NCBI GenBank assembly: GCA_033239005.1
Contig: BSQZ01000101.1
Span: 1,572,001-1,636,000, forward strand
Reading direction: 5' to 3'
Source: Lamellibrachia satsuma
Lineage: Eukaryota > Annelida > Polychaeta > Sabellida > Siboglinidae
Length of the DNA: 64,000 nucleotides
The position numbers and the translations under genes are program-made. This document shows, piece after piece, positions 12,701 to 27,249 of the stretch (within the stretch, counting starts at the first letter, position 1; the number at the start of each line of letters is the position of its first letter). The notes under the pieces were generated by a model, which saw only the letters and a program-made list of their open reading frames with translations, did not search any database and was not told where the DNA came from.

Positions 12701-15700
12701 TACAAAATCATAAACCAATGTTTAATATTAATTATGGGATGGGAGACTCCTACTAAGACAAAAAATAAACACTACTGTAGGAGTCATCCATATTCTTAAT
12801 TGCAGTGTTAATTAACACCTTTTCCTACATATATAGATCAAGAAAATTTATCTAGTTTAGTCCCCAATTGAAAAAAAATTTTCACAGACTTTGTTGGTCT
12901 TTGTTGTGTCTTCGGACTGCTTCATGGCAGACTTGATGTTGAGTCGGCCGTAGCTGCTGTAGAGAAGCATATGGCTGGACATCGTCTTAGCGTCTCCAAG
13001 GGGGAAAGACTGTGGTATCCGGGATGACATGTTGATTTGGGCTTGTCGGAATGAACCCGGGTTGTACTCGTCCAACCAATCCACAACCCTGAAAACATGT
13101 ATCATTGTTTAAAGGTACGCTCTCTGATCGGTTCTTAATCATAAAATCATGCTATAATATAGTATAAACTATATCTATTGTAATATCTCGATCACTCAAA
13201 TGTGTTTGAATGACCAGGTTTTTTTTTTATTTGACAGTTATCTGTTTAATGTGAACATTTCAGCCTGAATATTACTTGTGGAGGGGAACGTAATTACATG
13301 GATGTTAATGATCAGCCTATCACGTGATCCCAAGAATGCCTGACCTTCATAAATGTTGTCCGCAGGTATTGGGAATTGCTGGAAACTGTTCGTGAAGGCA
13401 CTGAACAGCAAAGTTGATATCAATTAAATGATAACAGTTAAGTTATATTAAAACACTTGTGATTCACTAAGGCTCGTTTGAGCAGTCAAGATGTTAGGAT
13501 ATAATAGTTTATACTTTACGTTTTTAAAATAAAAATGACCAGACTTAATACCTTCAAATGACTGTCTCAGTAGCTTTAGCAGACATGCTACACAAAGACC
13601 ACACATTTACTGTCTAACACTGCATCTGTGGCTTCACATTACTTGCAGCATGCACAACTTCTTTACAAATGGACCATACTGACAATCATAGAGACCTGAA
13701 CATCTAAGCTGGAGTATTGTGCATGCCGGCACTGACCAGACAAGGAAGCTGCCGTCTACGGGGTGGACGCTGAACAACATGTCAGGGTTGTGATGCCAGT
13801 CTCGCAGTAAACCCTCTATCTGTCGGTCCAGGTTGTCAGCTGTCTTGCTCTCTGGCATTCCGAATGATGACGAAGATGTCGACATGGCAGATCGTTCACT
13901 GTCCATACTCTCACTCTGGGCTGACCGCTTCAATTTACCTTCTTTCTTTCCACTCACAGACTCGCCAACTATAAGCAAAATTCAATGCTCAATTCATTCA
14001 ATGGTCAACTCTTACAAAGCTCTGATAAATGCCAAACATTGTTGCAAATAAGCCACATTTTAGAATCATTTTGTGAAAAAATAAAACTTACCTAGTATGC
14101 ACTATGACATGCTAGCTCGTTAGTGCAAATGTGTCATTCAGTTTTGATGAAATTATTGGACAAACTATTACATTAATTTCGACTGGGCCATCAAAATCCT
14201 GTGAAAAAGGTCACAAGTGGCTGTGCCTCTATATACTATAACACAAATGGCTCCACCTCTATGTACTATAACACAAGTGGTTGTGCCTCTATATACTATA
14301 ACACAAGTGGTTGTGCCTGTATTTACTATAACACAAGTGGTTGTGCCTGTATTTACTATAACACAAGTGGCTGTGCCTCTATTTACTATAACTCAAGTGG
14401 CTCCACCTCTATTTACTATAACACAAGTGGTTGTGCCTGTATTTACTATAACACAAGTGGCTGTGCCTCTATATACTATAACACAAGTGGTTGTGCCTGT
14501 ATTTACTATAACACAAGTGGCTCCACCTCTATATATTATAACACAAGTGGCTCCACCTCTATATAATATAACACAAGTGGCTGTGCCTCTATATACTATA
14601 ACACAAGTGGCTCCACCTCTATATATTATAACACAAGTGGCTCTGCCTCTATATACTGTAACACAAGTGGCTCTGCCTCTATATACTATAACACAAGGTT
14701 ATTCACATTTGCAAGTAACTGAATTCTTTCGACGATTAAAAAAAAGTGCACTCTTATTAAATCAACTCTGAACATCATTTCACAGTATTAATAATAATAT
14801 ATATTAAATCAATTGTGGAAGAACCTTATATATAACTAACCTGTGTCTTAGAGATAGTTATTTTAAAATGATTCTTTAATACTAATGTAATTTAATTATT
14901 TAATAAAAAATTTTTATGTTAATGTCATTTTATTTTAATGTAATTTAATTAATGAAAAATTTTTATGCAATCAACAACACAACACAGATATAGAGATATG
15001 AAAAGGCCAAATGAATGACGTTTATTGTGGGGATTAAGGGTAAGCCCACTTTTCAAAGAAATGTAAAACAAAGAAATGTGGGCTCCACAACCCAACGCCA
15101 GGCTGACTACGCCCCATGCGAGCCTCCTGGACGTCAGGTTCAATAGAGCCCACATTTCACCACAAAGCAGTAGCAGTATTCCTAGAACAAATAAAAGAAA
15201 CAATGGCATTACTATTGTTATGGAACACCCTTAAACCAAATAGCATAATGCCCTACATGCTATCACGCAGTCTATGAATACAACTACCTGCTTAAAAATA
15301 CACTAGCTCTAACTGGAATAACTACAAAGGTGGGGCCAATTCGCTACACGAACAGTTCTAAAATCCAAGGTGGAAGGGAAGCGAGCTGCGTCCCAGCGTT
15401 AAAACCCGTGAACACTTCTGGGAAAGCCAAAACTCCCATGTCCACTATCGCAATCAAAAAATGGGAAAGCTTTGAGACATGAACACCCCACTTCCACCAA
15501 AGATGTACAATTGCTGCTAACAAGTAAACATACCACAGGGAGAAAGATGGGGAGGAGGGTGGGACAAATTTTCAAAGCGCATCCACTCCGTATGCTTTCA
15601 CAAAACGAAGTGGCTAGTCCAAGTTTGAAATCTGTAGCGTCGCGCAGCTGGTGCGCGCTGATTGGTTCAAAATATGGAAGCAGCAAAGTGGGTCACAGAG

Positions 15701-18700
15701 CACGTCACCCAGCTCTGCTGGATTAGCATAATAGAATGAATTAGCAATGGACCAATCATTAATTGTATGTGGTGTTGCTCGCATAAAAACCTATATGCAA
15801 CATTGGCTGTGCCAATGTTGCATACTCCCATTTATGCAATCAACAACACAACACAGATATAGAGATATGAAAAGGCCAAATGAATGACGTTTATTGTGGG
15901 GATTAAGGGTAAGCCCACTTTTCAAAGAAATGTAAAACAAAGAAATGTGGGCTCCACAACCCAACGCCAGGCTGACTACGCCCCATGCGAGCCTCCTGGA
16001 CGTCGGGTTCAATAGAGCCCACATTTCACCACAAAGCAGTAGCAGTATTCCTAGAACAAATAAAAGAAACAATGGCATTACTATTGTTATGGAACACCCT
16101 TAAACCAAATAGCATAATGCCCTACATGCTATCACGCAGTCTATGAATACAACTACCTGCTTAAAAATACACTAGCTCTAACTGGAATAACTACAAAGGT
16201 GGGGCCAATTCGCCACCGGTCACCGACCATGTGACCACCCCAACCTCCCATTTTTTTCAATGAAATGTTAATGTAATTTAATTATATAATTTTTTATTTA
16301 ATTTAATTATGTAGTTTTAATATAAAGCACCTTGAGTAGTTTTTAACTAGATTTGGTGCTATAGAAGTGAACTATTTATTTATTTATAACTAGAAGCTGG
16401 AAAGCTGTTTTGGCCTTACCTTTGTCCGTGTCGGCCGCATTGTCGCTACTGAACTCATCACTGTCGGAGTGCACGTTTGTTGCCGTGGTGTCTGACTCCT
16501 GGTTCTCCATGGCATTAGACTTACGACTCATCTCCTCCAGAATCTTCTCTGCTCCGTGGCTGAAGTGAAGCTCCTTGTTGTTGAGCCAGTGGGCCACGAA
16601 ACGCAACTCTTTTGAGTCGCTGCAGCGACTCATAGCTGGCACCATGGGGATATCTGAATCAGTAGAGCTTTATTAGAAACGAGTAAAATTACCCATCCTC
16701 CAGGAGGGATAACTTGGCATTTCGTGATTAAGAAATGTCTGGATACACAACACTATCACAGAAATATTCATCTGTCTTGAATGTTGTGCTGCCAGTCAAT
16801 ATGTTGTTGGTTTCTTGGATAATTGCAACAAAATACTGGCAGCAGGGTTTAATCTAGGATCTTGGCCAGGTGGGCCAATTGTCCTTCTTGGATGTAGAAG
16901 TGGGCCATTTTGGACAATAATTCACCAATTGGACAGCAAGTGTACGCCATTTTATCCATGTATCAAGTGCTTTATTTAGTGGTGCCTGCACTAAATTTGT
17001 ACACCTTCAGTTATGTAAGGTAACTGTGGTATCTGTGGCTCGCTCAAAGTTTGATTTGTAGGAACAATGGGATCATTATTTATTTGTTCAATAACATAAT
17101 TGTTTTGGAAACCAATACAACAATATTTCTATGAATATGTCGGTTTTCTGAATAATGTATTACCTATCGGAATGTCAATATCTCAACATTCACTGTAGTG
17201 TAGCAAGGCCAGGATGATGACCAACAAACTGACATTCACTGGAGTGTAGCAAGGCCAGGTGATGACCAACAAACTGACATTCACTGGAGTGTAGCAAGGC
17301 CAGGATGATGACCAACAAACTGACATTCACTGGAGAGTAGCAAGGCCAGGTGATTACCAACAAACTGACATTCACTGGAGAGTAGCAAGGCCAAGATGAT
17401 GACCAACAAACTGATATTCACTGTAGTGTAGCAAGGCCAGGATGATGAACAACAAACTGACATTCACTGGAGTGTAGCAAGGCCAGGATGATGAACAACA
17501 AACTGACATTCACTGGAGTGTAGCAAGGCCAGGTGATGACCAACAAACTGACATTCACTGGAGTGCAGCAAGGCCAGGTGATGACCAACAAACTGACATT
17601 CACTGGAGTGTAGCAAGGCCAGGATGATGACCAACAAACTGACATTCACTGGAGTGTAGCAAGGCCAGGATGATGACCAACAAACTGACATTCAATGTAG
17701 TGTAGCAAGGCTAGGTGATGACCAACAAACTGACATTCACTGTAGTGTAGCAAGGCCAGGATGATGACCAACAAACTGACATTCAATGTAGTGTAGCAAG
17801 GCTAGGTGATGACCAACAAACTGACATTCACTGTAGTGTAGCAAGGCCAGGTGATGACCAACAAACTGACATTCACTGGAGTGTAGCAAGGCCAGGACGA
17901 TGACCAACAAATTGCACGAAGAGTACTGGCTTTAAAATATGCATGGTTTGGAATTATTTCAAATTGTTTCTGATTCCAGTAGAAAGAAGTGACACAATAT
18001 CATTGTCCTTCAGAAGAACAACAATACAATATGTTTAAGGAAGTTTTAGACAACATCACGATGATGTGAACGAGACAACAATTATTTCCCTTGCCATTTT
18101 TCAGTGTTACTAGAAACTGCTTGCATTCCGCCATCGACATTTATTAAGCATTACATTATTTTAAGAATTGCAGAATAGGCCCACACTTTTTGAACAAGTG
18201 AAGAGATGTTTCTTGTCAATTTATGTAGGACTGCTTTTGTTAGGGTGCATCGACTAAATCTTTGTGTGCCAAATGCTGCTCATCCGATTGAGTTGCACCA
18301 ATCTTTAAAATATTGCGTCAATGGCGCAAAGGCACGTTGTAGATTGTCTAGCGACGCCTTGCCCTTGTATTATGTAACTTTGGACAATCGAAGAAATTAT
18401 GTTATGTTGTGAACAATAGTATGTAATTGTTCACTTGTATGTAATAACCACAAAGGGTAATTCGATTGTTCACAGGATAATAGCAGGGTGAATTTCAGAA
18501 AAAATAACACTGACAACCCGACTGTATGGTCGTAAATGAACCCCTGAAAGTTTGTCGTCCGAGATGCGAACCATTTAGGAGGAGTATATACATACAAACA
18601 CTTGCTGCATTACAGTAAGACAGTGTCAGTTACACAAAATAAGTTTCTTGAAAATGTGAGGAAACCGTCACGAAGAACAATCTATCATCTCTTGTGAGCA

Positions 18701-21700
18701 AGTAAGGGAACTTTGATACACAGATAGAAATATGTGTGCCAGCCACCCGGGTGGATTCAATTGTAATTGCGTAATTTGTAATTAATCACAATTACAGTGT
18801 AATTTTTAAGAACAATGTAACTGTAATTGAGTTTTTATGAGGCTGTGTAACTGTATATGACCATTGTAACTAACCATTACAACTGATCCAACCATGGCTG
18901 CAAGAATGCATGAATTCACTTAAACCTTCTCTAAAATGAGCAGTAAGTACACATGTAATCTTCCTTTATGAAACCATGTAGTAGCATTCAATCTATGAAC
19001 TATTGCAATCGAATATTTATATAACACTGTAACTGATTTTTTGAAGCACTCTAAATTATTGTTTTGAAACAACATAATTGTAATAAATTTTGTATAAGTG
19101 TTGTATTTGTAACCGAGTTGTTTTTATGGTGTCATGTAATTGTAATAGACACTATCCAAAATAACCCTTGGCGTCTCTGGTGCGTGCATAATATGACACT
19201 AATATAACATTGATGTCGGGAGAAATTGTTGATGGAAGTACAACACATAATTTTGTACTTTAAATTAGATAGTCAGAACAATTATGTATCCACGACAATG
19301 CTTACCTGTGTCAGGGTTGATGCAGCCAGCCAGGTGAAAGTGGAAGCCGGGGGCGGTGTTGTTGGGGTGGATGCCAAACTTGTGAAAGTCATGCACACTT
19401 TTGCTGCTTGGCATGGGCGTAATAGGCAATTGGTGGGCGTTACCCTTCCTCTGGTGCACCACGTGTCTGCAAGCAACACAGCACATACAACATACAAGTC
19501 TTAAGACATCGGGTCTATTCTATTTGTCCTCTCCGGTCTGTCTGCGGATATAAATTGCAATTTTATTTTATGAAGGATTTTCCTTATGAGCTCATTATCT
19601 TAGTGAAACGATCCCCCCAGAGGATTAATAGAAACAAACAGAAGTTTTTTAAAATACTGAATGGTTAGGATGATATTGACAGAAATGTTTTTTCTTCAAA
19701 CTGAAAGAAAGTAGAACTAGAAGGCACAAAGTAGGATGCATTAGCATAACAGAACTGAAGAGGAGATATCAGAAAGTCTTCATTCAAACAGAGAACAATA
19801 AATTAATAAAAAAATTATGTACTAATTGTGTTACTTTTAGCAGTGTGAATATGTAAAAAAAAATTTAACTGACAAACATCTGATAAAGGTGGGTCACACA
19901 CAGATAACATTTTTTTTTTAACTCTCAATAAAACAATGGTTTCCTTGTCCACTTGCTATATGGACCTTGCTGCTTTGGCTATTAAATCTCCTATTTAATT
20001 TGTTAAACATCAATACACATTCCTCTTACACCATATGGTACAAAGACAAAGGTGTAGGGGTGGGCTACACGCAGCAGTGCATGGACAAGGCCTGGATGAA
20101 AGGTCTAGCAGAGGGCTACATCCCGCAGTGGATGGACAAGTCCTGGGTGAAAGGTTTAGCAGAGGGCTACATCCAGCATTGTATGGACAAGGCCTGGGTG
20201 AAAGGTTTAGCAGAGGGCTACATCCAGCAGTGGATGGACAAGTCCTGGGTGAAAGGTTTAGCAGAGGGCTACATCCTGCAGTGGATGGACAAGGCCTGGG
20301 TGAAAGGTTTAGCAGAGGGCTACATCCTGCAGTGGATGGACAAGTCCTGGGTGAAAGGTTTAGCAGAGGGCTACATCCTGCAGTGGATGGACAAGGCCTG
20401 GGTGAAAGGTTTAGCAGAGGGCTACATCCTGCAGTGGATGGACAAGGCCTGGGTGAAAGGTTTAGCAGAAGGCTACATCCTGCAGTGGATGGACAAGGCC
20501 TGGGTGAAAGGTTTAGCAGAGGGCTACATCCCGCAGTGGATGGATAAGGCCTGGGTGAAAGGTTTAGCAGAGGGCTACATCCCGCAGTGGATGGACAAGG
20601 CTTAGGTGAAAGGTCTAGCAGAGGGCTACATTCAGCATTGTATGGACAAGGCTTGTGTGAAAGGTCTAGCAAAGGGCTACATCCAGCAGCGGTTGGACAA
20701 GGTCTAGGTGAAAGGTCTAGCAATCCTGCTGTGGATCAAAAAGGCCTGGGTGAAAGGTCTAGCGGAGGGCTACATTCTGCAGTGGATGGACAAGGCCTGG
20801 GTGAAAGGTCTAGCGGAGGGCTACATTCTGCAGTGGATGGACAAGGCCTGGGTGAAAGGTGAAACAAGGTGCACATCATAAATGACACCACACGCATGCA
20901 CGAAAGAATGCACACACACCCTTACTACATTACGCCAGACACATCTGTGACACCAGACAGCACTACCTGAAGTGGTGCAGTCTCTGCATGAAGCGTCGCT
21001 TGTGCCTGCGCGTGTTGAACATGGGGTTCTGTGTTGCATCAGGGTTGAGTTGGAGCACATCAACCAAACCGTCCTCTGGCAGGATCGTCTCACACCACAG
21101 CCGCGAGATGTTGTCCTTGCATGACGTGATCAACATGTTGGCAACAGACCCCCTAAGATACATGCATAACACATCATGACGTGATCAATATGTTGGCAAC
21201 AGACCCCCTAAAAACACACATAGTACAGTATAGAGATAGACAGGCAAGAACACAAAGTTTATTTAGACCCCACGGAGATGAAATAATTTATATTTCAAAT
21301 AAAATTGAACCCTGTAAAATTGTACAATGTATATTAAGGAAATTCTGGCAGCATTAATGCTGCCATTACACTGCTGTAAAATTATAACAGTTAAAAAATT
21401 ATAACAAACACATCATATGATGCAAGGTTACTATGTAAAAGGTTACCACCCAGGATTACATGTAATTATATGAAGATGGCTTGGTATACATAGTTTGTAA
21501 CTGTGTTGAGCTTTATATACTGATGCTAGCAGCAGAAATTATATATAATATTATATTCTTTTTATATATATTCTTACATGCCACATGATTACTGATATTG
21601 TTTGATGTGATAATTCTACATCATAAACCTAGTTTTGTGGTCACTGTTTCACAGTCAGAGACAGTAAGCAGAGACCAGGCTTTGTGACAAATAATTTTGC

Positions 21701-24700
21701 CGTGACTAGTCACTGAAGCTTCGAAATATGGTGCTGGAGGATGCTACGAATCCTGTGGCCAGGCAAAAGAAAAAACATGTTTGTCCTGGAAGAAATCAAT
21801 CAGGTCCTCTCAATACAAGCATTAATCTCAATAGAAGCTGTTGTACTTTCGGCACATCGTGGACATCACCAGAAGTCGTACAACTCGACAGGACATTACA
21901 TTAATCACTCAAGTGCATAACAGTTTGTTGTGATTGACAGCTGACACTCACCTTAGCACGTATATGCTGGTCTTCCTCAATGAGCAGTTGAGAACCATTT
22001 CACGGCCTTTGGATGAGCGATGTAGATAAACAAGTGATTGACAGTTGTCACTCACCTTGGCATGTATTTGTTGGCCTTCCTCCATGAGAATTCCCTCAAG
22101 GTCCTCGGATGAGTGATGTAGATAAACGAGTGATTGACACCTGTCACTCACCTTGGCATGTATTTGCTCCATGAGAATCCTCTCACGGCCCTTGGATGGG
22201 CAATATAGCTAAACAAGTGATTGACACCTGTGACTCACCTTGGCATGTACTTGCTGGTCTTCCTCCATGAGAACCCCCTCACAGCCCTCGGATGAGCGAT
22301 GTAGACAAACGAGTAGTTCACATCCTCTTTCTTCGGACTAATGCTGTCTGCTCGTGTCATGGGAAGTTGTACTGAAAGGTAACGACTTTATGGGTGAACA
22401 GCATTAACTTCTATGTATACAAGTCTGCCATTAAGAGTTGTATACATAGTGAATGTTGGACTGTTAGTCAAGAGGACAGGGGTTCGAGTCCACTTCAGTC
22501 ATTTCGAAACTTGGGCAAATTCGTTCACCCAACATTGCCTTTGTCTTTCGTTTGGAAGAGACACTAAAAGTGTTGGTCCCTTCTAAATGTTATCTACGCC
22601 AAGGGATGTAAAACAAACTGCTCATAGAGTCTATGGTCTCGATCTACAAAAAGGTTGGTGGGTTAGCTGCGCTTTCATTTAGTGCTGCACATCAATATAT
22701 TCCCCAAAAAAAACATTGTTCATGTTAAGCTCACAGAAGATTCGAACAACTCCTCTAGGTTGGCAGTCCGACATATAGCTACACACTGAACAACATCATA
22801 TGTACTATATTACAACCATAAAAAAACTACTGAAATACAGTAACAAACATTTCAATACATTTTAAAATGTATTTTATAAAACAAAATAACTTTGTGACAT
22901 CTGGTACATGAATCAAGCAAGCAAGGAATTGTGGCTGACTGACACAAACGACAGTAGATTAGGGAGATGTTTAATAGATAATTTTTCACAAAAAAATTAC
23001 TACAAGACTTATAATTATGTGAATTTATACTTACCCTTTCTATTTTCATACCAAATCTTCAGAAGTCTGTCATTCTGTGTTAACAATCAAATGCAGAAAG
23101 CAAATTTATTGAACAATTCGTTTATACATTTGCTATGATAAACAACAAACAAAATATAGTTCTAGATAATAATAATAATAGATTTAGCTCACCGAATGGC
23201 AACGTTGATATTCATAAACAGAATAATGGACAAATTATATAAACAAATTGTGGTTCACTGTCGAAAGAAGCTACAGTCAGTGGTGAATTTATACAGGAAA
23301 CAAACATCTTTGCCCAACTTTTGGTAAAATATAAAACATACATGAATTAATCACTACAGAATTCAACGTATAAGTTGGACCGAACATGTCACGAACATAG
23401 AAGTACTAAATCAGGCCAGAATAAAATGCAACTCTTCAACAAGATACAGAAACGTAAACTGCCATTATCAGACAGGAAGGAACGCAAGGCACAGGCATGG
23501 AAAATTAAATTTGATGATCTGACAAGAATGGCACAGCACAGGCACCAGTGGCGACCCATGACAGCCGACCTTCCAAGGGGAGATGGCACCGATGACGAAT
23601 CGCAAAGAACCTTTGTAATCTGGTAAGAAGATGACGAACCTTGCCGACGGTGCCAAAGAGGAGTCCATCGGGGGAGAAGGTCACTTGTTGTACAGGTGTG
23701 GCTGGCTTGCAGTGCCACAGTTGGACCCACTGAGGCAGCCCATCCTCGGCACTGGACGTCATCCTGTCATCGTGCAGGAAGAACTCGACACTGCTGTCAA
23801 TCTCCGGACAGTGCCACATCTGTACGAGTTGGCCCCCGGTCAAAAGTCGTGAACCTGAACAATGCAAGTCAAATTCAATCTGGCAAGCTCATAAAGATCC
23901 AATGTGTTTTCGTTTTCCAACCGTGGATGTCTTTTTTCACTTTCCTTTGACACCACAACAAGATGATGGAATTTGTTGAGCAAATTATTTCATATTTTCA
24001 ACTTGATATTTCTTTTACATTTTTTTCACTTTCCTTTGACACCACAACAAGATGATGGAATTTGTTGAGCAAGTTATTTCATATTTTCAACTTGATATTT
24101 CTTTTACATTTTTTTCACTTTCCTTTGACACCACAACAAGATGATGGAATTTGTTGAGCAAGTTATTTCATATTTTCAACTTGATATTTCTTTTACATTT
24201 TTTTCACTTTCCTTTGACACCACAACAAGATGATGGAATTTGTTGAGCAAGTTATTTCATATTTTCAACTTGATATTTCTTTTACATTTTTTTCACTTTC
24301 CTTTGACACCACAACAAGATGATGGAATTTGTTGAGCAAGTTATTTCATATTTTCAACTTGATATTTCTTTTACATTTTCAATTCCATTTTATAAACCAC
24401 ATGTATGCGTACATCCATTTAATGGAGTTAGGATTTAGGGTGATATTTTAATGACAGATCAATGGTTTTTGCATGCTTTTTTGCTTCACTGAGTTCTGTG
24501 CCTCAAAGATGCAACTTAACTAAAATGCAACATTTCCAGGATTTTCCTATTGTTTCTACCGCAAAAATCCTTTCCCTGTATTTTGTGTGTGTGTGTGTTC
24601 CATTGTCATGCTTAGGATCTATTGTAGACCGTGGCCACTGTGAATATCAGAATGATTGTGCAACTTTCCATTCATACAGTGGGATAACTTTCTTGAGGAA

Positions 24701-26912
24701 GAATAAGAAATGGTTTCGGTTTCTGTTTCAGGTGCTTGGCTGTTCAAGCAGACATGCATTTGGTAATTCCAAGAATTGAAAGTTAGACTTATCCGGAACC
24801 GGAGTCTTTACTCAAAGGTCTACAGACTTGTGGTTGCAGATTTATGGCAGGTACTACTGGGTTTGTGCGAACGGAGTCAACACAAACAGTGCAACTAACC
24901 TTCCAGATTCCATGACAAAGTAAAAATGTCACAGCCTGTTTCAATGGTTCCTGTGTGGTACCATTTGTAGTCCAGTTTCTGTAATAAAATGTGTGTATTG
25001 TACATCAGTACTTCAAATACATAAACACAATTCTCAGCAACATGAAACTTTTCTGTTTGTTCAAAAGTATCAGTGGAAATAGTATTACACTGCAAAATCC
25101 CTTTACTGCACAAGTTCGCCTTGTAACTCCAAATCAACCAGACATTGATGTATAAAAAGGGCAAAAGTTATGTCTGCATAAATGTTAAGGTAGCTGGGGT
25201 GGCTATTATATGCTTGTCTTGAATTGATTAGTTTCAGTAGAAATTTTAAAGATAAATTAAAAAAATTTTTACAAACAGATTGTAGTAGAAATACTATATA
25301 ATATAGCAGATTAAAAAAAATTTAGTTTTTCATTTAATGGGTTATGTTACAAGGTTTCTAAAACATTTTTGTAAAGTGAAAAAATAACCACTAAAAGCGA
25401 AGTTTAATCGTTTTGACACAATCTCCAAAGAAATAAATGACACACTTACAAGCATGACAGTGTACCTGATAACTTTACGGCAGATTTTGGTTAACATAAA
25501 CCAATTATGTCTGCTACACCACCGTGAATGAATTTAGCAAAAGTTGAATGACAGCATAAAGTGGCAGTGTATTTTTTAAACAAACCCTTCACCAATCGTA
25601 ATTTACTGCTGTATTACGTTGCGTGCACGTAAGACGCGTTCATACGCAAAATTGCAACATAGTGGGTGTTGTAATTTCCTGATTATTAATGAAAACACAA
25701 TCTCAACAAATGATTGTTTTTGTGTTAAAATTTACAGTTTTTCACTGGCGTTTTATGTATTGTTGACAAAACATAATGGCCATTTGTAATATTGACATGT
25801 CACCTTAATTTGCCGCCACAATAGCCCTTGAATCTGTACTTGTAACATGTTGTCGTCTATGGTATCAGGTTACGCCTACCATCAAACACGTGGCAGGGTG
25901 TGTATATGGTCATTTTGATTGGCATGTTATCCTGCGGGGTCACCAGATCACATACAGCCACATACATATCGGCATTTCCGTTCGTGTTAAAGGCACGATA
26001 AACTATGTTAACGCTCACTGAACGCTGGTATTTGCTGGTTTAAGTACATGATTTAGTTAGATAGATATAATACTGATGCGTATTAACATTACAATAACCA
26101 GACAATGTGGTCCACTTTCATGGCGAAGTTCGAACATCGTAGCGCATGCGGTAGTTACTATGGAGACAGTATTGCTTTTCTGCGAACTCAAGGGGATTTC
26201 CAAAAGGACTGCATTTTTTTAGGATGGATTAGGGAAATATGACGTTAGTGCCGGGTGATTTTTTGTGGTGTTGATGTTTAGTTCAGTATATTGTAGCATG
26301 TTATAAAAAAAGATAAAAAAATCAACTGACAGGCTAGCCGCCCCAGACACCTTAAGAGGTAAAGCAATAATTGAACATATTGTGATTTCGCTGATCTTAG
26401 ATACAGTATCTATATGGTGTCTATGCCAGGGGAAGTAAAAGATCCCACACAGGGAAATGGAGAAAACCTGTTGTGGACTCAGTGTGCCTCGTAGAGCTGG
26501 TCATCTCGATGTCTAAACTCACTATACTATCTCCCAGTTTAGCTGTGATCAACTGTAAAGGGAGATCTCATCAAGAATCAAGTACACAATACCTCACAAA
26601 CTACACCAAGTGTGAAATTTTAACAAATATGTGCACCAAATTTAAAACAATTTGGAGTAGGCTGGGAACATTTTGGTGAAATCTTGTTTGATTTCACATG
26701 GAATGAACCTCGCATGGTAGACTTATTTCATTACTGCTTTTGCTATTAACAGTAAATAACTCACATGTGTACTGTCATGGTGAAGTAGAGGGGTTGGCTC
26801 AAATATACAAACTCTACTCCCATATGCTACGGCAATCTGAAAGATACATTACAAGTTTAGTATATATATATATATATACATACATATAGCTTTGATATAA
26901 ATACTGTATGTA

Positions 26913-26957
<45 letters not shown>

Positions 26958-26980
26958 CTTTGATATAAATACTGTATGTA

Positions 26981-27046
<66 letters not shown>

Positions 27047-27061
27047 GTATTTATATCAAAG

Positions 27062-27110
<49 letters not shown>

Positions 27111-27153
27111 GTATTTATATCAAAGCTATATACTCTAGCTTTGATATAAATAC

Positions 27154-27192
<39 letters not shown>

Positions 27193-27207
27193 CTTTGATA
27201 TAAATAC

Positions 27208-27249
<42 letters not shown>

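Noticed and set aside
14201..14771. Repetitive ORFs of 121 and 184 codons
   Set aside because: Frames of the 30-bp minisatellite in a DMXL intron.
20010..20723. 237-codon minus-strand and 212-codon plus-strand ORFs
   Set aside because: Frames of the 51-bp minisatellite; no start context, domain or conservation.
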